A DNA stretch of 64,000 nt from Clostridiales bacterium (lineage in GTDB: Bacteria > Bacillota > Clostridia > Oscillospirales > Acutalibacteraceae). The DNA is taken from contig JAHZDE010000006.1 in assembly GCA_019422525.1 (NCBI GenBank), positions 45,018-109,017 on the forward strand. The letters are read 5' to 3'. The position numbers and the translations under genes were made by a program. Under the pieces are notes generated by a model. That model searched no databases. It had not been told where the DNA came from and was given only the letters and a program-made list of their open reading frames with translations. Below are positions 19,355 to 27,952 of the stretch, in pieces. Position 1 is the stretch's first letter. Each line of letters begins with the position of its first letter.

Positions 19355-19396
19355 GCCGCTCCTATCCAAGGAATTTGGGATGGGAGCGGCTTTTTT
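19355..19396 (+). terminator. Rho-independent terminator after rqcP
   Basis: A 13-bp stem (19355-19367 with 19378-19390, one G-T pair), then six Ts. Confidence 0.9.
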
Positions 19397-19454
19397 CGTG
19401 GGAAATTGTTCCAGAAAAAATAGGAAACCAGCCGGAGGTTTAGATAAAACACTA

Positions 19455-19484
19455 TTGACATTTGTTGAATAAAAAGTCTATACT
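19455..19484 (+). promoter_or_regulatory. Promoter of the pectinesterase gene
   Basis: Perfect TTGACA at 19455-19460, 18-bp spacer, TATACT at 19479-19484. The predicted start near 19491 leaves a leader of about 290 nt. Confidence 0.7.
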
Positions 19485-19779
19485 TTTAACAGTTTGGTAA
19501 TATATGTAAATTTTGATTTGTTGTTTATCAAACAGTCCAAAAAAGAAACTTTATGATTCCTGAATGTTGATGTTTTGAAAAGTAAATAAAAGGATTTGAA
19601 AAGACGGATTGAAAAGCACAGCCCTCTTGGACGGGTTGCGGAAAGTTTCGATTAGCTGAAATACGATTGTTGATAAGGTGACAATGTTTTGTTGTAGTCT
19701 CGCTTCGTTTTCTTGATTTTACTCCTTCCGAATCATGGAAGGAATAAAATAGAATCTTTCTGAAAGGGGAAAAATCCGA
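19485..19779 (+). other. Long untranslated leader of the pectinesterase gene
   Basis: This gene-free A/T-rich stretch is probably the 5' leader of the mRNA. Visible structures are a TTTGAT/ATCAAA stem near its start and a TCCTTCC/GGAAGGA hairpin at 19723-19743, just ahead of the GAAAGGGGA ribosome site. I recognise no known riboswitch family in it. Confidence 0.4.
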
Positions 19780-22578
19780 ATGATGAAAAAAATCGCTGCC
19801 GGGCTTTTGGCCCTGCTGCTGACCCTTGGAGTCTCTCTGCCCGCTGGTGCACAAACGGTGGACAACCAGGTCTCTACTGAGGCAGCCAGTGTCAAAGCCG
19901 CGCCTGCTGATACGGTGTGGAGATTCAGCCCGGCAGAAACCGATGCCCTTCCTGGCCAAATGCAGCCAGGCGGCACAACTTCCGGCGAATATCTCGGCAT
20001 TCTTATCGACGCTTCCGCTCAGGGAAGCAAGTTCTCTCCCCGCGAAACCGATACCCAAATCAATGGGGGAACCGTTTTTACGATTCCTGTGGCAGCCAAT
20101 GAAAACGGCGCAGTGCTGACATTGCGGCTCTCCGGAGGCTCCTCTGTGGTGGAGGCTGCTGGAGTGGAGTATGCCAGCGCAAACGGTGCCGTGACCATTC
20201 CCGTAGAAGCGGCGGAATCCGAAAGCAGCTGTGTGCTGACGTTTATTGCCCAAACCTATCTGGCCGGCGTAACGCTGACCTATAACCAGCCTGAGGAAGA
20301 ATATCCCGGTGTGCCCGAAGAAGTTTCCGCCGAAGACGTGACTTATGGCTTTACGGCACTGGACGGCCTGACGGATGAATCCGGCCTGACCCCTGCTTCG
20401 GGTAAGCTGGAAGGCAACCGTGGCTTCTATGAGGACATGAAGGTGGATGCTTCCGCCGGTAAATTTAATGTACAGCCCGATGCTTCCCGTGTGGCCATCA
20501 ATGCAGGAACCGTTTTGTACATTCCTGCGGCCTATGACGCTAAGGGCGCTGTACTGCTGATTGCCGGTACCCAAGACGGTAGCACCCCTGCTGAAATTCT
20601 GGTGGACGGGCAAAGCCAGACTACCAATCAGCCCATCAGCTTGGATATGAGCGACAGCAGCGCATATCCGAAGTATATCAAGGTGGAGTTCAGCACCATT
20701 GCCTATGTCAACTCCATTTCCCTCAACTATGCCAGCTGCAGCGATTTCGGCCAGCCGGAAGTGGAGGCAAAGGATAAGATCTGGGACTTTACTTCCGCCA
20801 GCACTGTGGAGCGCCCCGCCGTACAGGGAGCCAAACAGGAATTCGACGGAATGCAGATTGATGCTTCCGTGGGAAAGTTCTCTCCCCGTGAAAGCGATAC
20901 CCAGGTAAATGCCGGAACGGTCCTGTATATCCCGGTTGCGCCGGATGCACAGGGAGCCACCATTACGGTATCCGGCAACAATTATAACAACCTGACGCTG
21001 GTTTTGGGCGATGACACGCAAATCCAGGTTGGGGAGGAAGTGGTTCTTCCCAGCGTAACGGAAGAAACCTATGTCCCCCTGTCTTTTGAAAGCGCAGACG
21101 GCACCGGCAGTTGCTATCTCACTTCCATTACCGTGGATTATATCAGCGATAATGAAGTAATTCCCACGATAGTGACTGTAGGCAAGACCGGCTGTGAGTA
21201 TACCACCATTCAAAGCGCACTGGATGCCAATTTCTCTTCTGCTAACCGTCCTCTGGTGCTGCTGATTGCCCCCGGAACCTATACGGAAAAGGTGACAGTC
21301 AGCAAGCCTTGGGTTTCCTTCCAGGCAATGCCTTCTGCTACCGGTGAGGCAGTTGTGATTGAGGAAAGCTATTATTCCTCCAACACCTTTGACGCAGACG
21401 GGAACTTTATTCCGCAGGACGAGTATGATGTGGGTACCGACCAGAGCGGTACGGTGCTGCTGACGGCCAACGCCACCGGATTCAGCGCCTGTGGCATTAC
21501 CTTCCAGAACAGCTATAATATCGTTGACCACACGCAAAAAGACCAGCAGACTCCGGCAGTTGCTCTGGGTTCTGCAGCCGACAAGGTGTATTTCAAAAAC
21601 TGCCGCTTCCTGGGCCGCCAGGATACGCTGTACCTCCATGGACAGGGCGCGAGAGTTTTTGTGGAAGACTGTTATATAGAAGGTACGGTAGACTTTGTGT
21701 TTGGTGACGCCAACGCCTATTTCCTGCACTGCGATTTGTATATGGCCTACTATACCGGCAAAGATAACGGCTATTTCACCGCTGCCAATACCAAAAAGGG
21801 CGATGTTGGATTTGTTTTCTATGACTGTGCCCTGAAAGCTGACCCCCAGTATGCGGCGGAAGGCGGCAAAGTCAGCCTGGGACGTCCCTGGCAGACAGAA
21901 ATTTATACAGTTAGCGGCAGAAACCCGGATGGCAGCAGCTATTTGATCGAATATGATGCTTCCAAAGTGAACCCTACCTATGAGAACACTTCTTCCGCGG
22001 TGACGTTTGTGGAGTGTGTCATGGACTCCTCTATCAAAGCCGACCGCTGGAATGTATGGACCCGTAAAGATGCGGACGGGAACACGGTAGACGTTACCTA
22101 TCATCCCAATGTGCGTTTTGCCGAATATAACTCGAGAAATACGGCTGGCAAGTATCTGGCTCCCGCAGAAACTGTGACTCTCGGCGTTATGGAGCAGACG
22201 GAGGATGCCCAGTCCCTGACGGACGGATTGCTGGCCGAAATGGGATTTGGTACAGCAGCAGGCAGCTGGATGCCTTCCTATACCGACTATACCGGCACGG
22301 CACCTGTAACGGTAACCCCTGCAGATTTAACGCCGGCTATTCAGCCTGTAGAGCCGGTTGATCCCTCAGAACCTGTAGATCCATCCGAGCCTGTGGACCC
22401 CTCGGAACCTGTGAATCCTTCCGAATCGGTGAACCCCGGTGACGAAATCGACGGAGACGAAGGCCCCAAACCTCCGGTAAGCACCAGCGATGTACCCGGA
22501 ATGGCTGCGGCAGGCTGTGCAGCACTGTTGTCCGGTGGCTGGCTGGGCCTGCGTATGCGCAGAAAAATTCGGGGCTAA
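19780..22578 (+). CDS. Secreted, membrane-anchored pectinesterase with three N-terminal repeats
   Basis: The 932-residue protein removes methyl esters from pectin at the cell surface. Order: signal peptide (residues 1-25), three related beta-rich modules of about 130 residues (about 45-170, 185-320, 325-455) marked by I/V-D-A-S-x-G-K-F and I-N-A-G-T-V-L-Y-I-P, then a carbohydrate-esterase 8 beta helix (about 460-790). Catalytic residues are visible: Q614-D615 in G-R-Q-D-T-L-Y, D638 in G-T-V-D-F-V-F-G and R702 in L-G-R-P-W. A P-S-E-P-V-D linker and a hydrophobic segment with a basic end anchor it; there is no LPXTG. The modules may bind polysaccharide (inference). Confidence 0.9.
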   Translation: MMKKIAAGLLALLLTLGVSLPAGAQTVDNQVSTEAASVKAAPADTVWRFSPAETDALPGQMQPGGTTSGEYLGILIDASAQGSKFSPRETDTQINGGTVFTIPVAANENGAVLTLRLSGGSSVVEAAGVEYASANGAVTIPVEAAESESSCVLTFIAQTYLAGVTLTYNQPEEEYPGVPEEVSAEDVTYGFTALDGLTDESGLTPASGKLEGNRGFYEDMKVDASAGKFNVQPDASRVAINAGTVLYIPAAYDAKGAVLLIAGTQDGSTPAEILVDGQSQTTNQPISLDMSDSSAYPKYIKVEFSTIAYVNSISLNYASCSDFGQPEVEAKDKIWDFTSASTVERPAVQGAKQEFDGMQIDASVGKFSPRESDTQVNAGTVLYIPVAPDAQGATITVSGNNYNNLTLVLGDDTQIQVGEEVVLPSVTEETYVPLSFESADGTGSCYLTSITVDYISDNEVIPTIVTVGKTGCEYTTIQSALDANFSSANRPLVLLIAPGTYTEKVTVSKPWVSFQAMPSATGEAVVIEESYYSSNTFDADGNFIPQDEYDVGTDQSGTVLLTANATGFSACGITFQNSYNIVDHTQKDQQTPAVALGSAADKVYFKNCRFLGRQDTLYLHGQGARVFVEDCYIEGTVDFVFGDANAYFLHCDLYMAYYTGKDNGYFTAANTKKGDVGFVFYDCALKADPQYAAEGGKVSLGRPWQTEIYTVSGRNPDGSSYLIEYDASKVNPTYENTSSAVTFVECVMDSSIKADRWNVWTRKDADGNTVDVTYHPNVRFAEYNSRNTAGKYLAPAETVTLGVMEQTEDAQSLTDGLLAEMGFGTAAGSWMPSYTDYTGTAPVTVTPADLTPAIQPVEPVDPSEPVDPSEPVDPSEPVNPSESVNPGDEIDGDEGPKPPVSTSDVPGMAAAGCAALLSGGWLGLRMRRKIRG

Positions 22579-22606
22579 TGAATCATAGTTTCTAATTAAA
22601 AAAAGC

Positions 22607-22645
22607 AAACCCGCTTTCCCTGTTTATGCAGGGGGAGCGGGTTTT
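22607..22645 (+). terminator. Terminator 1 after the pectinesterase gene
   Basis: A 16-bp stem (22607-22622 with 22629-22644, two G-T pairs) with a short T-tail. Confidence 0.75.
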
Positions 22646-22682
22646 GTGAATCATAGAATCTTTGAATCCTTTTGCCAAAAAC

Positions 22683-22718
22683 AAAAATCAGAGGCCGAAA
22701 AGTGGGCCTCTGATTTTT
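22683..22718. terminator. Terminator 2, bidirectional
   Basis: Perfect 14-bp stem (22683-22696 with 22705-22718) flanked by A-run and T-run, so it can work on either strand. Confidence 0.7.
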
Positions 22719-22753
22719 GCTTTAAGAAGGAATAATGAAAAAGAAGGGTATTT

Positions 22754-22930
22754 ATGAAAACGCCTGTCTTTCAGGCACTTGTACTTGGTCTGCCGGTTTG
22801 CCGGTCCGGTGTTCCGTCCTCTCCCGGCAAACATGTGGCAGTAAATCTATATTATGAAAGAAAAAAATTTTTAAGGAACGGGTTGTTTGCGTCCCCCCTT
22901 TCTGTCTTGCTTGGAATGTCTATAGTATAA
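22754..22930 (+). CDS. Possible 58-residue protein, unknown
   Basis: An ATG at 22754 with GAAGGG about 6 bp upstream opens a 58-codon frame ending in TAA at 22930. The product starts M-K-T-P-V-F-Q-A-L-V, has two mildly hydrophobic stretches and one Cys, and shows no family I know. A second frame from 22735 (AAGAAGGA upstream) would give 40 residues with four cysteines and overlaps it. Neither has a clear promoter. The 538-bp gap between pectinesterase and aldehyde dehydrogenase otherwise holds only two terminators and a weak promoter, so this is a candidate only. Confidence 0.25.
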   Translation: MKTPVFQALVLGLPVCRSGVPSSPGKHVAVNLYYERKKFLRNGLFASPLSVLLGMSIV

Positions 22931-23116
22931 AGGGCAATTGTGATGATTTTCTGATGAAGATAAGAAGTTTTCGAAACGCTTTTTTCACGAAATTATGAAC
23001 AAAAACAGCGGTATGGGAAAAAGTGTCAGAAACAATAAAAAATTGTAAAAACCAAAAAACGGCTGTGATTTTCGGGCTGTTTGCGGTATAATAACCATAA
23101 ACTGCATGGGAGGTGC

Positions 23117-24523
23117 ATGAATTTGAGCCATTTGGAAAACTTGGATTCGATTTGGGAACAACAGCGCAGCGTCGTTTACAGTGGCAGGCTGCGGGATATC
23201 CACGTCCGCCGGGAACGGCTGGATGTTTTATATCGTACCATGAAAAAATGGGAGCCTCAGCTTTTGAAGGCGCTGAAAATCGATTTGGGAAAATCTGCCT
23301 TTGAAGGATACAGCACCGAGCTGGGCATGGTCTATCGGGAAATCCGGGAAGCCATTCGGGAGCTTCCAAAATGGAGCCGGTGCCGGCGGGCAGCCGGGGG
23401 GATTGCTGCTTTTCCAGCCAAAGGGGTTTGGATTCCTGAACCGGTGGGACAGGTGCTGATTTTTTCCCCGTGGAATTACCCGGTACAGCTGAGCCTTGCC
23501 CCGCTGACAGCAGCATTGGCAGCTGGATGTACCTGTGTGCTAAAGCCTTCCCGGTATTCCGAGGCAGTGTCCCGGGTGCTGGAAAGTATGCTGGCAGAAG
23601 CATTTCCCGAAGAAGAAGTGGCGGTGTTTCAGGGAGGCGCCCGGGAAAACCAGGTGCTGCTGGAAAAGAAATGGGACCATATCTTCTTTACCGGAAGCCC
23701 TGCCGTAGGGCGTGTTGTGATGGAAGCGGCTTCTCACCATTTAACCCCAGTCACCTTGGAGCTGGGCGGAAAAAGTCCGGTCATCGTGGACAAGACTGCC
23801 AATTTGGAGCTGGCCGCTCGAAGAATTATGTGGGGAAAACTGCTCAATTCCGGTCAAACCTGTGTGGCGCCGGATTATCTGTTGGTGTACCGTCCCCGGA
23901 TGGAAGAACTGATTGAGAAACTGATGAAAGCAGTGGACAAGCTGTACGGCTTTGAGCCGCTGGAAAGCCCCGACTATGGGCGGATTATTAACCAGAAGCA
24001 TTATGAACGTTTGACCGGGTTGCTGGCCTCGGCACGGGAAGAAGGCTGTACCCTGTATACCCTTGCCGGAAAACAGGAGGACCCGGAAACCCGTCAGATT
24101 TCGCCGGTAGTTGCCGCAGGCGTGAACTGGGACAGTGCTTTGATGGGCGAAGAACTTTTTGGTCCCATTTTGCCGGTGATTCCCTTTGATACGCTGGACG
24201 AAGTGATTGAACGTATCCGGGAAAGACCTACGCCGCTTGCATTGTATCTGTTTACATCCAGCCGGGAAAACGCCCGCCGGGTATTGCGGGAAGTGCCCTT
24301 TGGCGGTGGATGTGTGAATGATACGATTATGCACTTAACAGCGCCGGGTTTGCCCTTCGGAGGACTGGGTGAGAGCGGCATGGGACAGTATCACGGAAAA
24401 GCCGGATTTGATGTGTTTACCCATTATAAAAGCGTGCTGTTGGCTTCCAGACGGCTGGATTTGCCGGTACGGTATGCGCCGTATGGGAAATTTGAAAAGC
24501 TTACCCGGTTTTTGATGAAGTAA
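23117..24523 (+). CDS. Aldehyde dehydrogenase (class 3-like, NAD(P)+)
   Basis: About 468 residues. GGGAGG at 23108-23113 could serve ATG 23117 or, with better spacing, TTG 23123. The family landmarks are present: P-W-N-Y-P (substrate entry), K-P-S, F-T-G-S-P-x-V-G (cofactor loop), E-L-G-G-K-S-P (general base Glu) and the catalytic Cys in N-S-G-Q-T-C-V-A-P-D-Y. The length and the Q-T-C-V-A-P signature place it with the short ALDH3/YwdH group that oxidises medium-chain and aromatic aldehydes. The sirtuin gene follows by 16 bp. A TATAAT at 23087-23092 may be its -10. Confidence 0.9.
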   Translation: MNLSHLENLDSIWEQQRSVVYSGRLRDIHVRRERLDVLYRTMKKWEPQLLKALKIDLGKSAFEGYSTELGMVYREIREAIRELPKWSRCRRAAGGIAAFPAKGVWIPEPVGQVLIFSPWNYPVQLSLAPLTAALAAGCTCVLKPSRYSEAVSRVLESMLAEAFPEEEVAVFQGGARENQVLLEKKWDHIFFTGSPAVGRVVMEAASHHLTPVTLELGGKSPVIVDKTANLELAARRIMWGKLLNSGQTCVAPDYLLVYRPRMEELIEKLMKAVDKLYGFEPLESPDYGRIINQKHYERLTGLLASAREEGCTLYTLAGKQEDPETRQISPVVAAGVNWDSALMGEELFGPILPVIPFDTLDEVIERIRERPTPLALYLFTSSRENARRVLREVPFGGGCVNDTIMHLTAPGLPFGGLGESGMGQYHGKAGFDVFTHYKSVLLASRRLDLPVRYAPYGKFEKLTRFLMK

Positions 24524-24539
24524 TAGGAGGAAAACAGGG

Positions 24540-25298
24540 ATGGAGGATGCAAAAGAAAATCTGCAGACATTGGCTATATTGGTGAAGAAGGCTAAAAGAA
24601 TCGTGTTTTTCGGCGGGGCCGGTGTCTCCACCGAAAGCGGGATTCCGGATTTTCGCAGTGAGGATGGCCTGTACCGGCAGTCATTTCGCTACCCACCGGA
24701 GGTGATGCTCAGCCGCAGTTTCTTTGACAGCCATCCGGCAGAATTTTTCGATTTTTACCGGAAAAAGATGGTGGCTCCCAATGTCCAGCCCAACCGCGCT
24801 CATCAGGTGCTGGCCCAGTGGGAAAAGGAAGGTAGGCTGTCGGCTGTGATTACTCAGAATATTGACGGCCTGCACCAAATGGCCGGGAGCCGTCATGTAT
24901 TGGAGCTACATGGCTCGGTCCATCGGAACCGGTGTATGGAGTGCGGCAAGGCATGGCCCCTGGAAAAGGTGATGGAAAGCGAAGGAATTCCCCGGTGTGA
25001 CTGCGGCGGAATCATCAAACCGGAAGTGGTGCTTTATGAGGAGCCGCTGGACAGGGAGGTTATGGTACAGGCGATTGGGGCGCTGCAAAAAGCGGATTTG
25101 CTGATTATTGGCGGCACCAGTTTGGCTGTATATCCGGCAGCTGGGCTGATTCAGTACTATGGCGGAGAGCGGCTGGTACTCATCAACCGCTCCCAAACGC
25201 CTATGGATAAAGAAGCGGATTTGTGCTTCCGTGGAAAAATCGGAGAGGTGCTGGATAAAGTAAACCAGTATGCCTCTTACTTGCCGGAACCCAAATAA
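24540..25298 (+). CDS. cobB: Sir2-type NAD-dependent protein deacylase
   Basis: The 252-residue sirtuin removes acyl groups from lysines using NAD+. G-A-G-V-S-T-E-S-G-I-P-D-F-R and Q-N-I-D-G-L-H are the NAD-binding and catalytic motifs; the catalytic His is in L-E-L-H-G-S. The zinc site is C-M-E-C ... C-D-C, with close spacing in the second pair. The start follows AGGAGG by 9 bp. It shares an operon with the aldehyde dehydrogenase, which also consumes NAD+. Confidence 0.93.
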   Translation: MEDAKENLQTLAILVKKAKRIVFFGGAGVSTESGIPDFRSEDGLYRQSFRYPPEVMLSRSFFDSHPAEFFDFYRKKMVAPNVQPNRAHQVLAQWEKEGRLSAVITQNIDGLHQMAGSRHVLELHGSVHRNRCMECGKAWPLEKVMESEGIPRCDCGGIIKPEVVLYEEPLDREVMVQAIGALQKADLLIIGGTSLAVYPAAGLIQYYGGERLVLINRSQTPMDKEADLCFRGKIGEVLDKVNQYASYLPEPK

Positions 25299-25392
25299 AA
25301 AAGTATCTGTCAAAAATAAGAGCTTTCCCTGCGAAAATTCCCTCGAATTTCTGTTTTCATTGGAAGAACCTTTCCTATACGGCGTTTTCCCG

Positions 25393-25421
25393 TTGACAGA
25401 AGGAGGGAATGATGGGATAAT
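25393..25421 (+). promoter_or_regulatory. Promoter of rsmD-coaD
   Basis: Perfect TTGACA at 25393-25398, 17-bp spacer, GATAAT at 25416-25421. Confidence 0.65.
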
Positions 25422-25485
25422 AATAGAATACTATCAAAAATGATTTTCCCCCGTGATTTTATAGCGGGGATAAAAGGATGTATTC

Positions 25486-26031
25486 ATGATGAGAATTATT
25501 GCCGGAGAATGGAGAGGCCGACGCCTGGAAACCCGGGAGGGAATGGATGTACGTCCTACCCCCGAAAGGGTGAAGGAGGCATTGTTTAATATCCTGCAAT
25601 TCCAGCTGGAGGGCCGTCGTGTACTGGATTTGTTTGCCGGAAGCGGCCAGCTGGGGTTGGAAGCTTTGAGCCGTGGCGCCGCCGAAGCCGTTTTTGTGGA
25701 TGAATCCCGAGAGTCGGCAGCGGTTGTCAAGCGTAATATTGCGTCCCTGAAAGCGGAAGCCAAAACCAGACTGTATCAGACGGATTTTGCCGCGTTCCTC
25801 ATGCGGCGTCAGGAGCCTTTTGATATTGTGTTTTTGGACCCGCCCTATCGCAGCGGAAAATTGGAGGCAGCCCTTCCCCTTGCAGCTGCGATTACGAACC
25901 CCGGGGGCACCATTATTGCGGAACATCCGACAGACGAAGAGCTTCCCGATGAGGCCGGGGATTTCCGAAAAGGAAAATCATACCGGTATGGGAAGATTTA
26001 TCTGACGGTGTATCGACATAAAGACTTTTGA
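25486..26031 (+). CDS. rsmD: 16S rRNA (guanine-966-N2)-methyltransferase RsmD
   Basis: A 181-residue SAM enzyme that methylates G966 of 16S rRNA. R-I-I-A-G-x-W-R-G-R at the start, V-R-P-T-P-x-R-V-K-E-A-L-F-N, D-L-F-A-G-S-G (SAM site) and F-L-D-P-P-Y (catalytic) are all in place. ATG 25486 or 25489 follows AAAAGGA. It is paired with coaD, as in most Firmicutes. Confidence 0.93.
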   Translation: MMRIIAGEWRGRRLETREGMDVRPTPERVKEALFNILQFQLEGRRVLDLFAGSGQLGLEALSRGAAEAVFVDESRESAAVVKRNIASLKAEAKTRLYQTDFAAFLMRRQEPFDIVFLDPPYRSGKLEAALPLAAAITNPGGTIIAEHPTDEELPDEAGDFRKGKSYRYGKIYLTVYRHKDF

Positions 26032-26083
26032 CCTGCTTTTGCCTTTGGTATGCAGAAACTTATCACGGGAAGTTGGGATACAT

Positions 26084-26572
26084 GTGAAAATCGCAATTTG
26101 TCCGGGCAGCTTTGACCCGGTAACCATGGGGCATTTGGATATTATCAGCCGTTCCAGGAAAATTTTTGACCATGTGATTGTGGCGGTGATGATTAACCCC
26201 GCCAAGAAAACCCTTTTCACGGTGGATGAACGCATTGAGCTGTTAAAACGTGCGGTGAAGGGGATGGACCACGTGGAGGTGGTGGGCTTTGAAGGCCTGC
26301 TGGCCGATTACGCCCGGATTCGGGGAGCCAGTGCGGTGGTAAAAGGACTGCGAGCAGTGACGGACTTTGAATATGAGTTCCAGCAGGCCCTGACCAACAA
26401 AAAACTGAATCCCGATTTGGAAACACTGTTTATGACCACCAATTCGGAGCATATGTTCCTCAGCTCCAGCATTGTCAAGCAGATTGCCATGTTCGGCGGG
26501 GATATTTCCAATTTTGTGCCGGAAAGCATTTTGGACGATGTGAAAAAAAGAATCTGTGAGGGAAAGGTTTGA
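26084..26572 (+). CDS. coaD: Phosphopantetheine adenylyltransferase
   Basis: The 162-residue enzyme performs the fourth step of coenzyme A synthesis, 4'-phosphopantetheine to dephospho-CoA. It opens with K-I-A-I-C-P-G-S-F-D-P-V-T-x-G-H-L-D, the T/HxGH nucleotidyltransferase motif, and ends with the S-S-S-I-V-K signature. GTG 26084 fits the family N-terminus; the frame is open further upstream, but that part is not conserved. It follows rsmD by 52 bp. Confidence 0.94.
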   Translation: MKIAICPGSFDPVTMGHLDIISRSRKIFDHVIVAVMINPAKKTLFTVDERIELLKRAVKGMDHVEVVGFEGLLADYARIRGASAVVKGLRAVTDFEYEFQQALTNKKLNPDLETLFMTTNSEHMFLSSSIVKQIAMFGGDISNFVPESILDDVKKRICEGKV

Positions 26573-26636
26573 GGGAACCCTTCGTTGCAGGAGAGGATAG
26601 AAGAGGATTATTCTTTAGTGAAAGGATTTGGTAGAT

Positions 26637-27113
26637 TTGGCGACACGGATTACAGTTGACGATTTGCTGGATGAGTTGGAAGAGCTGGTTGATAAGGCTA
26701 CCCGCGTTCCCCTTTCCAGAGGGCGCGCTGTCCTTGACAGCAACGATGTACTGGATATTATTGCGGACATCCGGGACAATCTGCCCCAGGAAAGCCGTCA
26801 GGCAAGGGCAATTGTTGCAGACAGGAACCAGATCCTCAGCGATGCCCGTCGGGAGGCGGAAACCATTATTCGGGTGGCAGAAGAAAAGTCCAGGGCTATG
26901 GTCAACCAGAATGAGATTACCAAGCGGGCCCAGCAGAAAGCCAACGATATGTTGACCGAAACCCAGAAAAAATGTCGGGAAATGCGGAAGGCTACTAACG
27001 ATTATATTGAGGACTTAATGAAGCGTACCGACGAGGCGCTGGCTGGACAACTCTCGGAACTGCGGAAAACCCGCCAGAGTATTAGAGCCAGTCAGAAAAA
27101 TGTGCCCAAGTAA
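26637..27113 (+). CDS. Coiled-coil protein, DivIVA/ATPase-subunit-like, unknown
   Basis: About 158 residues from TTG 26637, 10 bp after AAAGGA. The sequence is almost wholly helical and highly charged. It has two heptad-rich stretches (residues ~8-60 and ~70-140) and the motif D-A-R-R-E-A-E-T-I-I-R-V-A-E-E, as in DivIVA-like proteins and V/F-type ATPase stalk subunits. No membrane segment or catalytic motif is seen. It is the last gene before the division cluster, so a scaffold role at the membrane or septum is possible, but that is only context. Confidence 0.7.
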   Translation: MATRITVDDLLDELEELVDKATRVPLSRGRAVLDSNDVLDIIADIRDNLPQESRQARAIVADRNQILSDARREAETIIRVAEEKSRAMVNQNEITKRAQQKANDMLTETQKKCREMRKATNDYIEDLMKRTDEALAGQLSELRKTRQSIRASQKNVPK

Positions 27114-27199
27114 TCACTTTTCCCTAATGTGGAAAACTGATTGTGGAAAAAAACGCATAATTTGTTTAAACAAATTTTTTAAAATTATAATACATTTAG

Positions 27200-27254
27200 A
27201 TACAGGCAGATGAAAAGCACAACATGTAGTGGTTTTTATCTGCCTGTATTTTTT
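27200..27254 (+). terminator. Rho-independent terminator before mraZ
   Basis: A 12-bp perfect stem (27200-27211 with 27238-27249), extended by A/T pairs inside, followed by a T-run. Confidence 0.8.
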
Positions 27255-27313
27255 GTCGCGGAAGATATCTGATATTGTCGAAAATTGTTTACATAATAAA
27301 TTTGAAAAAACCG

Positions 27314-27342
27314 TTGCATTTGTACAAAAGATACGCTATAAT
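27314..27342 (+). promoter_or_regulatory. Promoter of the division/cell-wall cluster
   Basis: TTGCAT at 27314-27319, 17-bp spacer, perfect TATAAT at 27337-27342. It lies just upstream of the MraZ boxes. Confidence 0.7.
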
Positions 27343-27353
27343 CTAACTTAAAA

Positions 27354-27387
27354 GTGGAGAAAGGTGGGGAAAAGTAGGGGCGTGTGG
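27354..27387 (+). promoter_or_regulatory. MraZ operator: phased GTGG repeats
   Basis: GTGGA, GTGGG, GTAGG and GTGG occur at 27354, 27364, 27374 and 27384, exactly 10 bp apart. This is the TGGGN-N5 direct-repeat layout that MraZ binds in other bacteria. It sits 12 bp after the -10, so bound MraZ would block early transcription of its own operon. Confidence 0.7.
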
Positions 27388-27448
27388 TTACCCAGGCAGG
27401 CTTTTTACCGGGTCGCCCCTTGCCAGACAGGAAGGGGATATACCGGCC

Positions 27449-27868
27449 GTGCTGATGGGTGATTATCGGGTGAATATGGACGCAAAAGGCCGCGTCACCA
27501 TTCCTGCCCGTTTTCGGGAGGACTTGGGGGAGCGGTTTTATGTGACCAAAGGCCTGGATGGCTGCCTGTTTGTCCTTTCTGCCGGCCAGTGGAATACCTT
27601 TGTGGAAAAAGTGAGCCATATGCCGGTCTCCAAAGCCAGAAGTTTACAGCGCTTTTTTTTCTCCGGCGCCTGCGAGGCTGAACCGGACAAGCAAGGACGG
27701 ATTTTGTTACCCAGCAGCCTTCGGGATTATGCCAAGTTGGAGCGGGATGTGACGGTAATAGGCGCCGGTGTCCGAGCAGAAATTTGGGATACTGGAAGAT
27801 GGCAGGCTTATAATGAGCTGCAGGACGAGAAAAAGCTGGAAGAAATTATGGAACTGATGGAGCTGTAA
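27449..27868 (+). CDS. mraZ: Transcriptional regulator MraZ
   Basis: This 139-residue AbrB-fold regulator represses its own dcw operon. Both half-domains are seen: M-D-A-K-G-R-V-T-I-P-A-R-F-R at the start and D-K-Q-G-R-I-L-L-P-S-S-L-R in the middle. GTG 27449 lies 11 bp after GAAGGGG; an ATG two codons later is the alternative. The operator repeats upstream support autoregulation. Confidence 0.94.
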   Translation: MLMGDYRVNMDAKGRVTIPARFREDLGERFYVTKGLDGCLFVLSAGQWNTFVEKVSHMPVSKARSLQRFFFSGACEAEPDKQGRILLPSSLRDYAKLERDVTVIGAGVRAEIWDTGRWQAYNELQDEKKLEEIMELMEL

Positions 27869-27952
27869 AGCATCGGTAGTAAAAAATGATAGTAGCTGTG
27901 CGAAATTGCGACAGCTTTGGACTTTATTATTGTAGGAAGGGAGGATGCCTGT

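Noticed and set aside
19528..22104. Open frame of 858 codons on the minus strand opposite the pectinesterase gene
   Set aside because: It mirrors the codon pattern of a clear plus-strand enzyme with catalytic residues; its translation has no recognisable domain.
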